From contig JAGWSF010000155.1 of assembly GCA_028876385.1 (NCBI GenBank), positions 1 to 34,525 on the forward strand: a stretch of DNA of 34,525 nucleotides. The letters run 5' to 3'. The notes under the pieces are model-generated. The model worked only from the letters and a program-made list of their open reading frames with translations, made no database searches and was not told the origin of the DNA. The first letter of the stretch is position 1, and each line of letters begins with the position of its first letter. A program made the position numbers and the translations under genes. Of the stretch, positions 8,206 to 16,115 are shown piece by piece. Source of the stretch: Acidobacteriota bacterium. GTDB taxonomy: Bacteria; Actinomycetota; Acidimicrobiia; Acidimicrobiales; Palsa-688.

Positions 8206-9329
8206 AGGCCATCACCGTCATACCGGGGCGCCCGGACAGCTCGTCGCTTCGCGACATCGTCGAACCGCAGCTCGCAGCGGAGGACCGGCGGTCGGTCAAG
8301 GTGAAGGTTCTACGGGTGGGTCTCGACGGGACCGACAAGGAGATCAATGCTGGGGAGTACGGCGCTCCCCCACCCGGATCCGACTACCTGATCCTCGGCC
8401 ATGAGGGATTCGGGGTGGTCACCGAGGTGGGCGACGATGTCACCGAGCTGGTTCCCGGGGATTTCGTGGTGTGCATCGTCCGCCAACCGGGTGGCAGCAT
8501 CTATGACCAAATTGGGACGCCTGATTTCACCACCGACGACACCTATCACGAGCACGGGATCAACCTGGTGCACGGCTTTCTCACCGAGTACTACGTCGAG
8601 GATGCGTCGAGGCTGGTGCTGGTGCCGGGTGGCCTGGCCGAGATCGGCGTGCTGTTGGAGCCCACGACCGTGGTCGAAAAGGGCATAAACCAGGCCTACG
8701 AGATTCAGCGCCGTTTGAAGGTGTGGGAGCCCCGGCGGGCGGCCGTACTGGGGGCGGGCACGGTCGGGTTGCTGGCGACGATGGTTCTGCGCCTGAGAGG
8801 CCTCGATGTCACCGTCGCCGCCCTCGACGAGGCGCCCTATCTGAACTCGGAGCTGGTGGAATCCCTGGGCGCCCGCTACGTGAGCACCAGGCACACGTCC
8901 CTCCAGCAGGCGGCCGAGTCCCACGGACCGTTCGACCTCATATTCGAGGCGACCGGCTTCTCCCCTCTCGCCTTCGAGGCAATGGGTGTGCTCGGCCGCA
9001 ACGGCGTGCTCGTGCTCGCCAGCGTCACCGGAGGAGACCGCACCGTCGAGGTTCCCGCCGACGCGCTCAACCTCGGCTTCGTGCTCGGCAACAAGGTCAT
9101 GGTCGGTACGGTCAACGCCAGCCGGCGCGACTTCGAGTCGGGGGTCGCCGACCTGGCAGCTGTCGAGGCCCGCTGGCCGGGTTGGGCCGGCCGCCTCCTG
9201 ACCCACCGGGTGGACGGCCTCACCGGTTGCCCCAGAGCCTTCGAGCTTCTCGGTGCGGCGGGGGTAATCAAGGTGTTCGTGCAAGTTGCCGACCTCCCCC
9301 GACAGGTGGCCACCCCGTCGGGGCCTTGA
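8202..9329 (+). CDS. Glucose 1-dehydrogenase-like zinc alcohol dehydrogenase (haloarchaeal/Thermoplasma type)
   Basis: 375 residues from ATG at 8202, overlapping the previous stop (ATGA), with GGAGG at 8187-8191. MDR-family enzyme: N-terminal catalytic domain with RVGLDGTDKEI, LGHEGFG and LLEPTTVVEKG, then a Rossmann domain with VLGAGTVGLLA. Expected catalytic zinc ligands are D42, H67 and E68/E153. Asp in place of the usual Cys (RVGLDGTD) is the arrangement of haloarchaeal glucose dehydrogenase. The C-terminal NALNLGFVLGNKVMVGTVNASRRDFE region also fits glucose dehydrogenases. It probably oxidises glucose (or a similar aldose released by the upstream glucosidase) to the lactone with NAD(P)+. 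The structural-zinc cysteine lobe is absent, as in the haloarchaeal enzymes. Other aldoses are possible substrates. Confidence 0.85.
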   Translation: MKAITVIPGRPDSSSLRDIVEPQLAAEDRRSVKVKVLRVGLDGTDKEINAGEYGAPPPGSDYLILGHEGFGVVTEVGDDVTELVPGDFVVCIVRQPGGSIYDQIGTPDFTTDDTYHEHGINLVHGFLTEYYVEDASRLVLVPGGLAEIGVLLEPTTVVEKGINQAYEIQRRLKVWEPRRAAVLGAGTVGLLATMVLRLRGLDVTVAALDEAPYLNSELVESLGARYVSTRHTSLQQAAESHGPFDLIFEATGFSPLAFEAMGVLGRNGVLVLASVTGGDRTVEVPADALNLGFVLGNKVMVGTVNASRRDFESGVADLAAVEARWPGWAGRLLTHRVDGLTGCPRAFELLGAAGVIKVFVQVADLPRQVATPSGP

Positions 9330-10180
9330 GACCTGTTCCCCGACCGGACCGAGCCGCCCGCGACCGGGATCCGGACCGGGATGGTATCCCTCCCTGGACC
9401 GACGCCCTGGCCGAGTTCGTCGGCACCGCCGTGTTGGTGACGGTGGCCCTGTCGAGCGCGGTGCTGCTCACCGCGCCCCTCTCCCCCGCCCACCATCTGG
9501 TCGGCCCCGGTGCGCCCGTCCGCCTGGTCATCGGGACGCTCTCGGTGGCCACCGCCGCCGCGGTGGTCTACTCGCCTCTCGGCCGGCGCAGCGGCGGTCA
9601 CCTCAACCCGGCCATCACCATCGGGTTCCTGGGTCTGCGCAAGTTCCGGTGGCAGGGCGCAGCCGCCTACGTGGCCAGCCAGCTCGCCGGGGCGGTCGCC
9701 GGGGCGGCCCTCGTGGCCCTCACCTTCGGCCGGTGGGCGAGCGGCATCCGGTTCAGCGCGTCGGTGCCCGGGCGTCCCGGTCCGGCCGCGGCCTTCGCGG
9801 CCGAACTGGTCGCCACCTTCGCCCTGGCTTCAGTGGTGTTCCACTTCGTCGACCGACCCCGCGTCATGCGCTTCACGCCCGTCGCCGCGGCGGTGACCAC
9901 CGTCGTGGTCATCCTCGTCGAGGCGCCCGTTTCGACCACCAGCCTCAATCCGGCCCGAAGTTTCGGTCCCGCCGTGCTCAGCCTGAGCTTCGCCCATCTC
10001 TGGGTGTACCTGCTGGCCCCGCCGGCCGGAGCGGCTCTCGCCGCCGTGGCCTTCTCCTCGACCCGGGGCCCGGTGGCCTGCGCCAAGCTCGTGCACCGCG
10101 ACGACTACGAGTGCCACTTCCGTAGCTGCTCGTACCGCGCCGCCCAGGCACCTGGCCCTTCTGAGGGCGACCTCGGATAG
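9326..10180 (+). CDS. MIP-family channel (aquaporin / glycerol facilitator)
   Basis: 284 residues if it starts at TTG 9326, which overlaps the dehydrogenase stop as TTGA like the other junctions in this run; no ATG or GTG exists before the first membrane segment and no good ribosome site is seen, so the start is an inference. Six hydrophobic segments surround two NPA boxes: GGHLNPAITIG (N94-A96) and SLNPARSFGPA (N208-A210, selectivity Arg 211), the hallmark of aquaporins and aquaglyceroporins. The N-terminus is Arg/Asp-rich and cytoplasmic. The C-terminal tail of about 30 residues contains CAKLVHRDDYECHFRSCSY, with three Cys and two His, unusual for a simple aquaporin. Which solute it passes (water, glycerol, small polyol, H2O2) cannot be read directly. 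Operon context suggests a role in osmotic or peroxide relief during sugar oxidation. Confidence 0.83.
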   Translation: MRPVPRPDRAARDRDPDRDGIPPWTDALAEFVGTAVLVTVALSSAVLLTAPLSPAHHLVGPGAPVRLVIGTLSVATAAAVVYSPLGRRSGGHLNPAITIGFLGLRKFRWQGAAAYVASQLAGAVAGAALVALTFGRWASGIRFSASVPGRPGPAAAFAAELVATFALASVVFHFVDRPRVMRFTPVAAAVTTVVVILVEAPVSTTSLNPARSFGPAVLSLSFAHLWVYLLAPPAGAALAAVAFSSTRGPVACAKLVHRDDYECHFRSCSYRAAQAPGPSEGDLG

Positions 10181-10239
10181 CCACCCCGTCCGGCCCCCGG
10201 GGCGCCTCCACCCTCCCCGGTTCCGCCGGCGGCGGCCGG

Positions 10240-10245
10240 TAGCCT
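10240..10245 (+). promoter_or_regulatory. Candidate -10 element of the recombinase gene
   Basis: TAGCCT lies 11 nt before the ATG at 10257, inside a 12-base string (GCCGGTAGCCTC, 10235-10246) that recurs identically before ispH. A transcript would start only a few bases before the start codon. Confidence 0.4.
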
Positions 10246-10256
10246 CCAACGCTGGA

Positions 10257-11357
10257 ATGGCCCGCTCCCGCCCGACGCCGACGATCGTCGCCCGACGCCG
10301 CCTCGGATCCGAGTCGGCGCTCTCCGACGCCTTGGAGCACTGGCTGCTGACCCTCGGCGCGGCCAAGCCGTCCCCGGCCACGCTGGCCGCCTACCGGCGC
10401 GACATCGAAGGCGTCGGTGGACGCCTGGCGGTGATCGAGGGACTCGCCGACCCGGCCGCGCTGGACGGCGCCGACCCGGTCGCTCAGACCCTGGGCGCGG
10501 TCCGGGTGCGGGACCTGGGGCGCCAGGCCCTGGTCGCGGCGTTCGCCTCGTGGGCCACCGACCATGCCTCGTCGTCGGTTCGCCGGGCTCACTCGGCGTG
10601 GTCGGGACTGTTCGACCATCTCGTCGCCGAGCAGGTCATCGAGGGCAACCCGATGGCCGCCGTGCCCAAACCCAAGAGCCCGTCCACCCTCCCCCGCTCC
10701 ATCCGGGCCGAGGGGGCCGTGGGTCGTCTGCTGGCCGTGGCCTCCGAAGCCGACCCGCGCGCCCGCCAGCCCTGGCCGGGGCGCGACCTGGCCCTCGTCG
10801 CCACCTTCTGCGTCACGGGCATCCGCGAGGCCGAGGCGGCCGGGCTGTCCATGGGGGGCCTGGTCGGCGATCGGGGGGCCCGCCGCTTCGAGGTCAGGGG
10901 GAAAGGCGACAAGGTGCGGCCCGTCCCCCTCGAGCCCGCCCTGGACCAGGTCCTGGACACCTACCTGGAGGAGCGAACCCGACGCTTCCCCGACCACGAC
11001 CTCGACCACCCGGCCACCGCGCTGTTCGTCGACGGTCGGGGGCGGCGTCTGACCGTCCACCAGATCCGGTACCTGGTGGAGCGGCTGTACGTGCGGGCCG
11101 GTATCCGGGCCCAGATACCGGCCGGGGCGCTGGTCCACGCCCTGCGCCACACCTTCGCCACCTCGGCTCTGGAGGCCGGCGCCGACGTGGTGGAACTGCA
11201 GGAGCTGCTCGGCCACGCCAGCCTCGAGACCACCCGCCGCTACCTGTCGGCCACGGCCCAGGGACTACGCCACGTGATCAGATCCCATCCCAGCTCGGCG
11301 GCCCTGCGGGAGGCCACCTCGCGACCGATTCCGGGCCGGGGTGGCGACCGCGCCTAG
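10257..11357 (+). CDS. Tyrosine recombinase, XerC/XerD-like
   Basis: 366 residues, ATG 10257. The N-terminal SAM-like core-binding domain covers about residues 25-140 (WLLTLGAAKPSPATLAAYRRDI; SSVRRAHSAWSGLFDHLV). The C-terminal catalytic domain has all expected residues: R190 (TGIREAE), K216 (RGKGDKVRPVPL), H294 and R297 (HALRHTFAT), H320 (LLGHASLETTRRY) and nucleophile Y329. It should cut and rejoin DNA by a 3'-phosphotyrosine intermediate, as XerC/D do for chromosome dimers. It is not flanked by att-like repeats, integrase partners or phage genes, and it converges with gcvPB with 13 nt between the stops. Either a chromosomal Xer protein or a domesticated integrase; the GLGHAS/TRRYLS motifs fit Xer best. 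It has an N-terminal Arg-rich extension and a C-terminal tail of about 35 residues. Confidence 0.85.
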   Translation: MARSRPTPTIVARRRLGSESALSDALEHWLLTLGAAKPSPATLAAYRRDIEGVGGRLAVIEGLADPAALDGADPVAQTLGAVRVRDLGRQALVAAFASWATDHASSSVRRAHSAWSGLFDHLVAEQVIEGNPMAAVPKPKSPSTLPRSIRAEGAVGRLLAVASEADPRARQPWPGRDLALVATFCVTGIREAEAAGLSMGGLVGDRGARRFEVRGKGDKVRPVPLEPALDQVLDTYLEERTRRFPDHDLDHPATALFVDGRGRRLTVHQIRYLVERLYVRAGIRAQIPAGALVHALRHTFATSALEAGADVVELQELLGHASLETTRRYLSATAQGLRHVIRSHPSSAALREATSRPIPGRGGDRA

Positions 11358-11370
11358 GACCCCGGGCCGC

Positions 11371-12900
11371 TCAGGAAGCGTCGTGGGCGGCCACCGCGTC
11401 CCAGGTCGGCAGCAGCACCCGGGCGGCGAGGGCCTCGTCCACCCGCCCGACGGGGGTGGTGCGCGGCGCCGCCGCCCCCTCCCCCGGCTCGTCACCGGCG
11501 ATGGCGATCAGGGCGTCGGCCAGAGCTCCGAGGGTCTCGGGGCTCTCGGTCTCGGTGGGCTCGATCATCAGGGCCTCGTCGACGATCAGGGGGAAGTAGA
11601 CCGTCGGGGCGTGGAAGCCCTTCTCCAGTAACCGCTTGCCGACATCGAGGGCCCGCATCCCGCGGTCCTTCTTCAGGGTCGTGGTCGAGGCCACGAACTC
11701 GTGCATGTTGGGCCGGTCGTAGGGGAGGTCGTAGGTGCCCCGCAGGCGGTGGCGGAGCCAGTTGGCGTTGAGGACCGCCCCCTCGGCCACCCGGCGCAGA
11801 CCGTCGCCACCGTTGGCCAGGATGTAGGAATAGGCCCGGGCCAGGGCCAGCGTGTTCCCGTACCAGGTGTGGACCCGCCCGATGGAGCGGGACGGGGTCC
11901 GCCAGGCGAAGGTGCCGTCGTCGCCGCGGGCCGGGACCGGCCCGGGGAGGAACTCGGCGAGACGCTCCGACACGGCCACCGGGCCGGCCCCGGGACCGCC
12001 CCCACCGTGGGGCACGGCGAACGTCTTGTGCAGGTTCATGTGCACGATGTCGAAGCCCATGTCCCCCGGGCGGGTGACGCCGAGGATGGCGTTGAGATTG
12101 GCACCGTCGTAGTACAGCAAGCCGCCGACCTCATGCACCGCCTCGGCGATCTTGGCGATGTCCTCCTCGAACAGGCCGAGGGTGTTGGGGTTGGTGAGCA
12201 TGATGCCGGCCACGTCACGGTCGAGACGGGCCCGGAGGGCCTCGAGGTCGACCAGGCCCCGCTCGTCGGAGGGAACCGTGACCGTCTCGTAGCCGCCGAG
12301 GGTCACCGACGCCGGGTTGGTGCCGTGGGCCGAGTCGGGGATGATGATCTTGGTGCGCCGCTCGCCCCGCGATTCGTGCCAGGCTCTCATGAGCAGCAGG
12401 CCGGTCAGCTCACCGGCGGCCCCGGCGGGGGGTTGCAGGGTGCAGGCGTGCATGCCCGTGACCTCGCAGAGGCTGTTGCCGAGTGACCAGAGCAACTCCA
12501 ACCAACCCTGGGCCAGAGCGGCGGGCGTGGCCGGATGGACGGCGGTCAGGCCCGGTAGGGAGGCGGCGTCGTCGCACAGCTTGGGGTTGTACTTCATGGT
12601 GCAGGAGCCGAGCGGGTAGGCGCCGAGGTCCACCGAGTACTGGCGGTGGGTGAGGCGGGTCACGTGGGCTACGAGGTCGCGCTCGGAGACCTCGGTGAGC
12701 GCGACCGGCTCGGGCCGCAGGTGTTCGGCCGGCACGAGCTCCTCGGCGGTCCACTCGGGAAGGCCCGTGGTGCGGAAGGAGAAGGACCGCCGGCCTTCGC
12801 TCGAGAACTCGAAGATGGTCGGCTCGTGGTCCCGTCCGAGCAGGGGGGCGCTGGTCGCCCGACCGCCGGGAGCGGCTGCGGTGGGTGTGACGGAACTCAT
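11371..12900 (-). CDS. gcvPB: Glycine dehydrogenase (decarboxylating) subunit 2
   Basis: 509 residues; ATG at 12900 shares one base with the gcvPA stop (TGATG), so coupled translation is likely. The C-terminal half of split P-protein, carrying the PLP site: HMNLHKTFAVPHGGGGPGAGP with K292 as the Schiff-base lysine, preceded by YYDGANLNAILG and the LTNPNTLGLFE strand. With gcvPA it forms the P-protein that decarboxylates glycine and loads the aminomethyl group on lipoyl-GcvH. The final approximately 25 residues (RTTPVGRVDEALAARVL) are a small extension. It is the last gene of the leftward gcv cluster. Confidence 0.95.
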   Translation of the reverse strand: MSSVTPTAAAPGGRATSAPLLGRDHEPTIFEFSSEGRRSFSFRTTGLPEWTAEELVPAEHLRPEPVALTEVSERDLVAHVTRLTHRQYSVDLGAYPLGSCTMKYNPKLCDDAASLPGLTAVHPATPAALAQGWLELLWSLGNSLCEVTGMHACTLQPPAGAAGELTGLLLMRAWHESRGERRTKIIIPDSAHGTNPASVTLGGYETVTVPSDERGLVDLEALRARLDRDVAGIMLTNPNTLGLFEEDIAKIAEAVHEVGGLLYYDGANLNAILGVTRPGDMGFDIVHMNLHKTFAVPHGGGGPGAGPVAVSERLAEFLPGPVPARGDDGTFAWRTPSRSIGRVHTWYGNTLALARAYSYILANGGDGLRRVAEGAVLNANWLRHRLRGTYDLPYDRPNMHEFVASTTTLKKDRGMRALDVGKRLLEKGFHAPTVYFPLIVDEALMIEPTETESPETLGALADALIAIAGDEPGEGAAAPRTTPVGRVDEALAARVLLPTWDAVAAHDAS

Positions 12901-14267
12901 CAGCGGACCACCTTCTCGAAGCAGGAGACGTAGTTATCGATCTCGGCCTTGGTGCGCCGCTCGGTGACGGCGACCAGGAGGGCTTCACCGGAGTCGGTGA
13001 CCACTCCCCCGTCGAGGCCCACGGGCACCCCGGCGAGGAACCCCTCTTCGGCCATCCGCTCCACCACCACGGTGGCCGGTACCGGGGTGCGCAGGGCGAA
13101 CTCCCGCAGGGTGGGGGCGTCGGTGAGCGGCTCCACGCCCGGGATGGCGGTGAGCGCCTCCCGGGCGTAGCGGGTGCCGCGGGCGCAGCGCAGGGCCATC
13201 TCCCGCAGCCCGGCGGTTCCCAGCCAGGACAGCTGGATCATGCAGGCCACGGCGATGAGGGTCTGGTTGGTGCAGACGTTGGAGGACGCCTTCTCCCGGC
13301 GGATGTCCTGTTCGCGGGCCCGCAGGGTGGTGACGTAGGCCGGCCTCCCCTCGGTGTCGACGGTGCGGCCGACCAGGCGTCCCGGCAGACGGCGGACCTG
13401 CTCGGAACGGCAGGCGAACAGCCCCAGGTAGGGACCGCCGAACGAGAGGGGCGTGCCGAAGGGCTGACCCTCCCCCACCACCACGTCGGCGCCCAACTCC
13501 CCGGGGGGAGCCAGCAGACCCGACGACACCGGGTCGAAACCGGCGATGAGCAGGGCGTCGTGGGCATCGGCGACCTGGCGGGCGGCCTTGAGGTCCTCGT
13601 AGGCCCCGAGATAGTTGGGGGACGCCACGACGAGCGCGGCGGGCGCCTCGACGGAACCGCCGGCCGCCGCCGAAGCCATCGCCGCCCAGTCGGTCACGCC
13701 GTCGCGGAGGGGCACGTCGACGAGACGGTGACCGGTTCCGGCGGCGAAGGTGGCGAGAGTGGCCCGCCAGTGCGGGTGAAGCCCGCCGCTCAGCCACACC
13801 GTGGAGCGCTTCTTGGCGGCCACCGCCAGGTTGACGCCTTCCACCGCGGCCGAGGCCCCGTCGTAGAGCGAGGCGTTGGCGATGGGCAGTCCGGAGATCC
13901 GGGAGATCAGGGTCTGGTACTCGAAGAGCGCCTGCAGCACCCCTTGGGCCACCTCGGGCTGGTAGGGCGTGTAGGCGGTGACGAACTCGGAGCGGAACGT
14001 CAGCCGCTTGGTGGCCGACGGCACCTCGTGGTCGTAGGCGCCGGCGCCGGCGAAGCAGATGAGATCGGAACCGAAGCGGTTGAGCGCCGCCAGGCGGTCC
14101 ATCTCGGCCAGCACATCGGGTTCGGGCAGGCCTGCCGGCAGGTCCAGCCCGCCGGCCAGGCGGAGCGCCTCGGGCACGACCTCGAACAGCTCGTCGAGCG
14201 AGCTGAGACCGATGTCGGCCAGCATGCGCTCGATGTCGCGGTCGGTATGGGGAACGAAGTGACCCAC
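12900..14267 (-). CDS. gcvPA: Glycine dehydrogenase (decarboxylating) subunit 1
   Basis: 455 residues from GTG at 14267, two bases after the gcvT TAG (14272-14270). AAGGA about 6 nt upstream is a good ribosome site and decides this start; the longer in-frame stretch to 15023 is antisense-like sequence inside gcvT and is rejected. N-terminus FVPHTDRDIERMLADIGLSSLDELF is classic GcvPA, followed by TAYTPYQPEVAQGVLQALFEYQT, LPIANASLYDGASA and SSNVCTNQTLIAVA. It is the N-terminal half of P-protein and pairs with gcvPB immediately downstream. Complete, with no missing motifs visible. Confidence 0.95.
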   Translation of the reverse strand: MGHFVPHTDRDIERMLADIGLSSLDELFEVVPEALRLAGGLDLPAGLPEPDVLAEMDRLAALNRFGSDLICFAGAGAYDHEVPSATKRLTFRSEFVTAYTPYQPEVAQGVLQALFEYQTLISRISGLPIANASLYDGASAAVEGVNLAVAAKKRSTVWLSGGLHPHWRATLATFAAGTGHRLVDVPLRDGVTDWAAMASAAAGGSVEAPAALVVASPNYLGAYEDLKAARQVADAHDALLIAGFDPVSSGLLAPPGELGADVVVGEGQPFGTPLSFGGPYLGLFACRSEQVRRLPGRLVGRTVDTEGRPAYVTTLRAREQDIRREKASSNVCTNQTLIAVACMIQLSWLGTAGLREMALRCARGTRYAREALTAIPGVEPLTDAPTLREFALRTPVPATVVVERMAEEGFLAGVPVGLDGGVVTDSGEALLVAVTERRTKAEIDNYVSCFEKVVR

Positions 14268-14269
14268 GT

Positions 14270-15346
14270 CTAGTCCTTCTTCTTCTCGACGAACGGCAGT
14301 TTCACGATGGTGGCCGGGACCGGTCGGCCCCGGAGGTCTATCTCCACTGCGGTTCCGGGGGTGACCCCGGGGGGCAGGAAGGCAAGGGCGATGCCGTGGC
14401 CGAGCACCGGAGAGAAGTTGCCGCTCGTCACCTCGCCGATGCGCTCTCCGGCCCGACTCACCGCGGCGCCGGCCCGGGGGGGCTGGCGACCCTCGGTGGA
14501 GAGCCCGGCGAGGAGGCGCTGCACCCCGTTGGCCCGCTCCTTCTCCAGAGCCTCCCGTCCCCGGAATCCCTCCTCCTTGGACCACGACACCACCCAGCCG
14601 AGCCCGGCCTGCAACGGGGTGATGCCCGGACCCAGCTCGTGTCCGTGCAGCGGCAGAGCCGCTTCGAGGCGCAGCGTGTCGCGCGCTCCGAGACCCGCCG
14701 GGGTGATCCCCACGGCCATGAGGGTCTCCCAGAAGGCGGGGGCGGCCGCCGCGGGGATGCTGCATTCGACCCCGTCCTCGCCGGTGTAGCCGGTGCCGGC
14801 CGCCACGCACTCCTCGCCCCGCCAGGAAAAAGGGGCCACCCGGAAGCGTCCCACCGCCGCCGCTTCGGGAACGACGGCGGCCAGCTGGGCCCGGGCGTGC
14901 GGTCCCTGGACGGCGATCACGGCCCGCTCGGCGGTCACGTCGGTGCCGCCCACGGCGTGGCGCACCCGGGCCGTGTTGGAAGCGTTGGGCATGACGTCGA
15001 AGGTCTCCTCGGCGACCCACCACACGATGATGTCGTCGAGCACCGAGGCGTCGGCCTCGTCGAGCAGGTGGGTGTACTGGGCCCGGCCCGGGCCGATCCT
15101 GGCCAGGTCGTTGGTAAGGGTGCGCTGCAGGGTCGCGAAGGCGTCAGGCCCGCTGACACGTACCGTGCCGAGGTGGCTGACGTCGAAAGCCACGGCACCG
15201 GCCCGGCAGGCCTGGTGCTCGGCGATCGTTCCCGAAGGGTAAGACAGAGGCATCTCCCAGCCCCCGAAGGGCACCATGCGGGCTCCCAACGCCCGGTGGG
15301 CGTCGTCGAGAGGCGAATGGCGCAGGTCGGTTCCGGGGTCGCTCAC
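14270..15346 (-). CDS. gcvT: Aminomethyltransferase (glycine cleavage T-protein)
   Basis: 358 residues from GTG at 15346. Motifs: MVPFGGWEMPLSYPSG, AGAVAFDVSHLGTVRVSG, LTNDLARIGPGRAQYTHLLDE, GTGYTGEDGVE, LGARDTLRLEAALPLHGHEL and the C-terminal EVTSGNFSPVLGHGIALAF barrel. The protein moves the methylene group from GcvH-bound aminomethyl-lipoate to tetrahydrofolate, releasing ammonia. In most T-proteins the DVS-HLG(K/E) loop has a catalytic Asp, seen here as FDVSHLG. Transcription may start locally: TAATCT sits 6 nt upstream of the GTG. gcvPA and gcvPB follow without a gap, giving a three-gene unit. Confidence 0.94.
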   Translation of the reverse strand: MSDPGTDLRHSPLDDAHRALGARMVPFGGWEMPLSYPSGTIAEHQACRAGAVAFDVSHLGTVRVSGPDAFATLQRTLTNDLARIGPGRAQYTHLLDEADASVLDDIIVWWVAEETFDVMPNASNTARVRHAVGGTDVTAERAVIAVQGPHARAQLAAVVPEAAAVGRFRVAPFSWRGEECVAAGTGYTGEDGVECSIPAAAAPAFWETLMAVGITPAGLGARDTLRLEAALPLHGHELGPGITPLQAGLGWVVSWSKEEGFRGREALEKERANGVQRLLAGLSTEGRQPPRAGAAVSRAGERIGEVTSGNFSPVLGHGIALAFLPPGVTPGTAVEIDLRGRPVPATIVKLPFVEKKKD

Positions 15347-15352
15347 CCTGCC

Positions 15353-15358
15353 AGATTA
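15353..15358 (-). promoter_or_regulatory. Candidate leaderless -10 element of gcvT
   Basis: On the minus strand TAATCT is followed by 6 nt and the GTG start at 15346, which places the transcription start on the first base of the start codon. The same CTAATCTGG string precedes the DUF4333-like gene. No convincing -35 is seen. I looked for a glycine riboswitch in 15347-15488 and did not find its conserved cores. Confidence 0.5.
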
Positions 15359-15488
15359 GTGCCGCCGGGATTTAGTGAAGAGGTGCCCGGCGTCACCCCC
15401 CGTCGCCGGCGGGACCGGTGCCCGGCGGTCTGGGCCGGCCGGGCTCGGCGCGTCGGGGCGACGGCCGGGCAGGGGTCGGACGCGGCGA

Positions 15489-16031
15489 TCAGTTGGCCTC
15501 GGCGATGGGCGCCGCACCGGACTCGGCCGTGGTCGCCGCACCGGACTCGGCCGTGGGCGCCGCACCGGACTCGGCCGTGGTCGCTGCCCCGGCTAGGCCG
15601 AGATCGGTGATGGCGGCCTGCAGTTCGGCCACCACACCTCCGAGGGGAACGATGTTGAGCACCGTCTGGCCGCCTCGCAGGAGGTCGATGATCTCCTCAC
15701 CGGTGTGGGCCAGCACCGAGCGCCGATCGTCGATCACCAGGTTGGCCTGGCCGAGGTCGTCGCCGCTGGAGCGCAGACATTCGATGGCCCGGCGGGCCGC
15801 CTGCAGGGACACGCCGGCGTCGAGCAGGCGCTTGATGACCTTCAGCTGGACCAGGTCGGAGTACGAGTAGACCCGCTGCGAGCCGCTGCCCCGGGCCTGG
15901 CTGATCGAAGGGTGGAGCAGACCGGTGCGGGCCCAGTAGTCGAGCTGGCGGTAGGTGATCCCGACGATGGAACAGACCTGAGGTCCGCGGTAGCCCAGCT
16001 CGCTGCTGTCGGATTCAGCCTTCTTGCCCAC
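15489..16031 (-). CDS. MerR-family regulator with repetitive C-terminal tail (Rv1830-like)
   Basis: 180 residues from GTG at 16031; TGGAGGACC just upstream is a strong ribosome site. A MerR-type winged helix occupies about residues 14-85 (GYRGPQVCSIVGITYRQLDYWARTG; QRVYSYSDLVQLKVIKRLLDAG), followed by a helical linker (LQAARRAIECLRSS) and a small domain (NLVIDDRRSVLAHTGEEIIDLLRGGQTVLNIVPLG). By position and sequence it corresponds to mycobacterial Rv1830, a regulator linked to growth and cell division. The last 33 residues are four near-identical TAESGAA-type repeats encoded by a 24-bp tandem repeat. It lies between gcvT and the DUF151 gene, as in mycobacteria. Target genes are unknown here. 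Confidence 0.88.
   Translation of the reverse strand: MGKKAESDSSELGYRGPQVCSIVGITYRQLDYWARTGLLHPSISQARGSGSQRVYSYSDLVQLKVIKRLLDAGVSLQAARRAIECLRSSGDDLGQANLVIDDRRSVLAHTGEEIIDLLRGGQTVLNIVPLGGVVAELQAAITDLGLAGAATTAESGAAPTAESGAATTAESGAAPIAEAN
15511..15582. repeat. 24-bp coding tandem repeat, three full copies
   Basis: Units beginning GCCGCACCGGACTC at 15511, 15535 and 15559 differ only at one base near the unit end (GTC/GGC). Partial units flank them. 24 bp keeps frame and encodes eight residues per copy at the C-terminus of the MerR regulator. Confidence 0.9.
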
Positions 16032-16115
16032 CGGTCCTCCATCATCACAGCGAAGTAGTTACGCCAGTGTGGTGTAGTGCGACGCCCGGCGCAAGAGCCA
16101 GATGCCGCGCCCGGC

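Noticed and set aside
9978..11216. 412-codon open frame opposite the MIP channel and recombinase genes
   Set aside because: Spans two real genes on the other strand and is Arg/Gly/Pro-rich without motifs.
15347..15488. Possible glycine riboswitch before gcvT
   Set aside because: The conserved glycine aptamer cores are not present; only GC-rich stems are seen and the gcvT start appears leaderless.
15498..15600. Tandem repeat looked like a small CRISPR-type array
   Set aside because: Repeats are directly adjacent with no spacers, are 24 bp in phase with the reading frame and encode protein.
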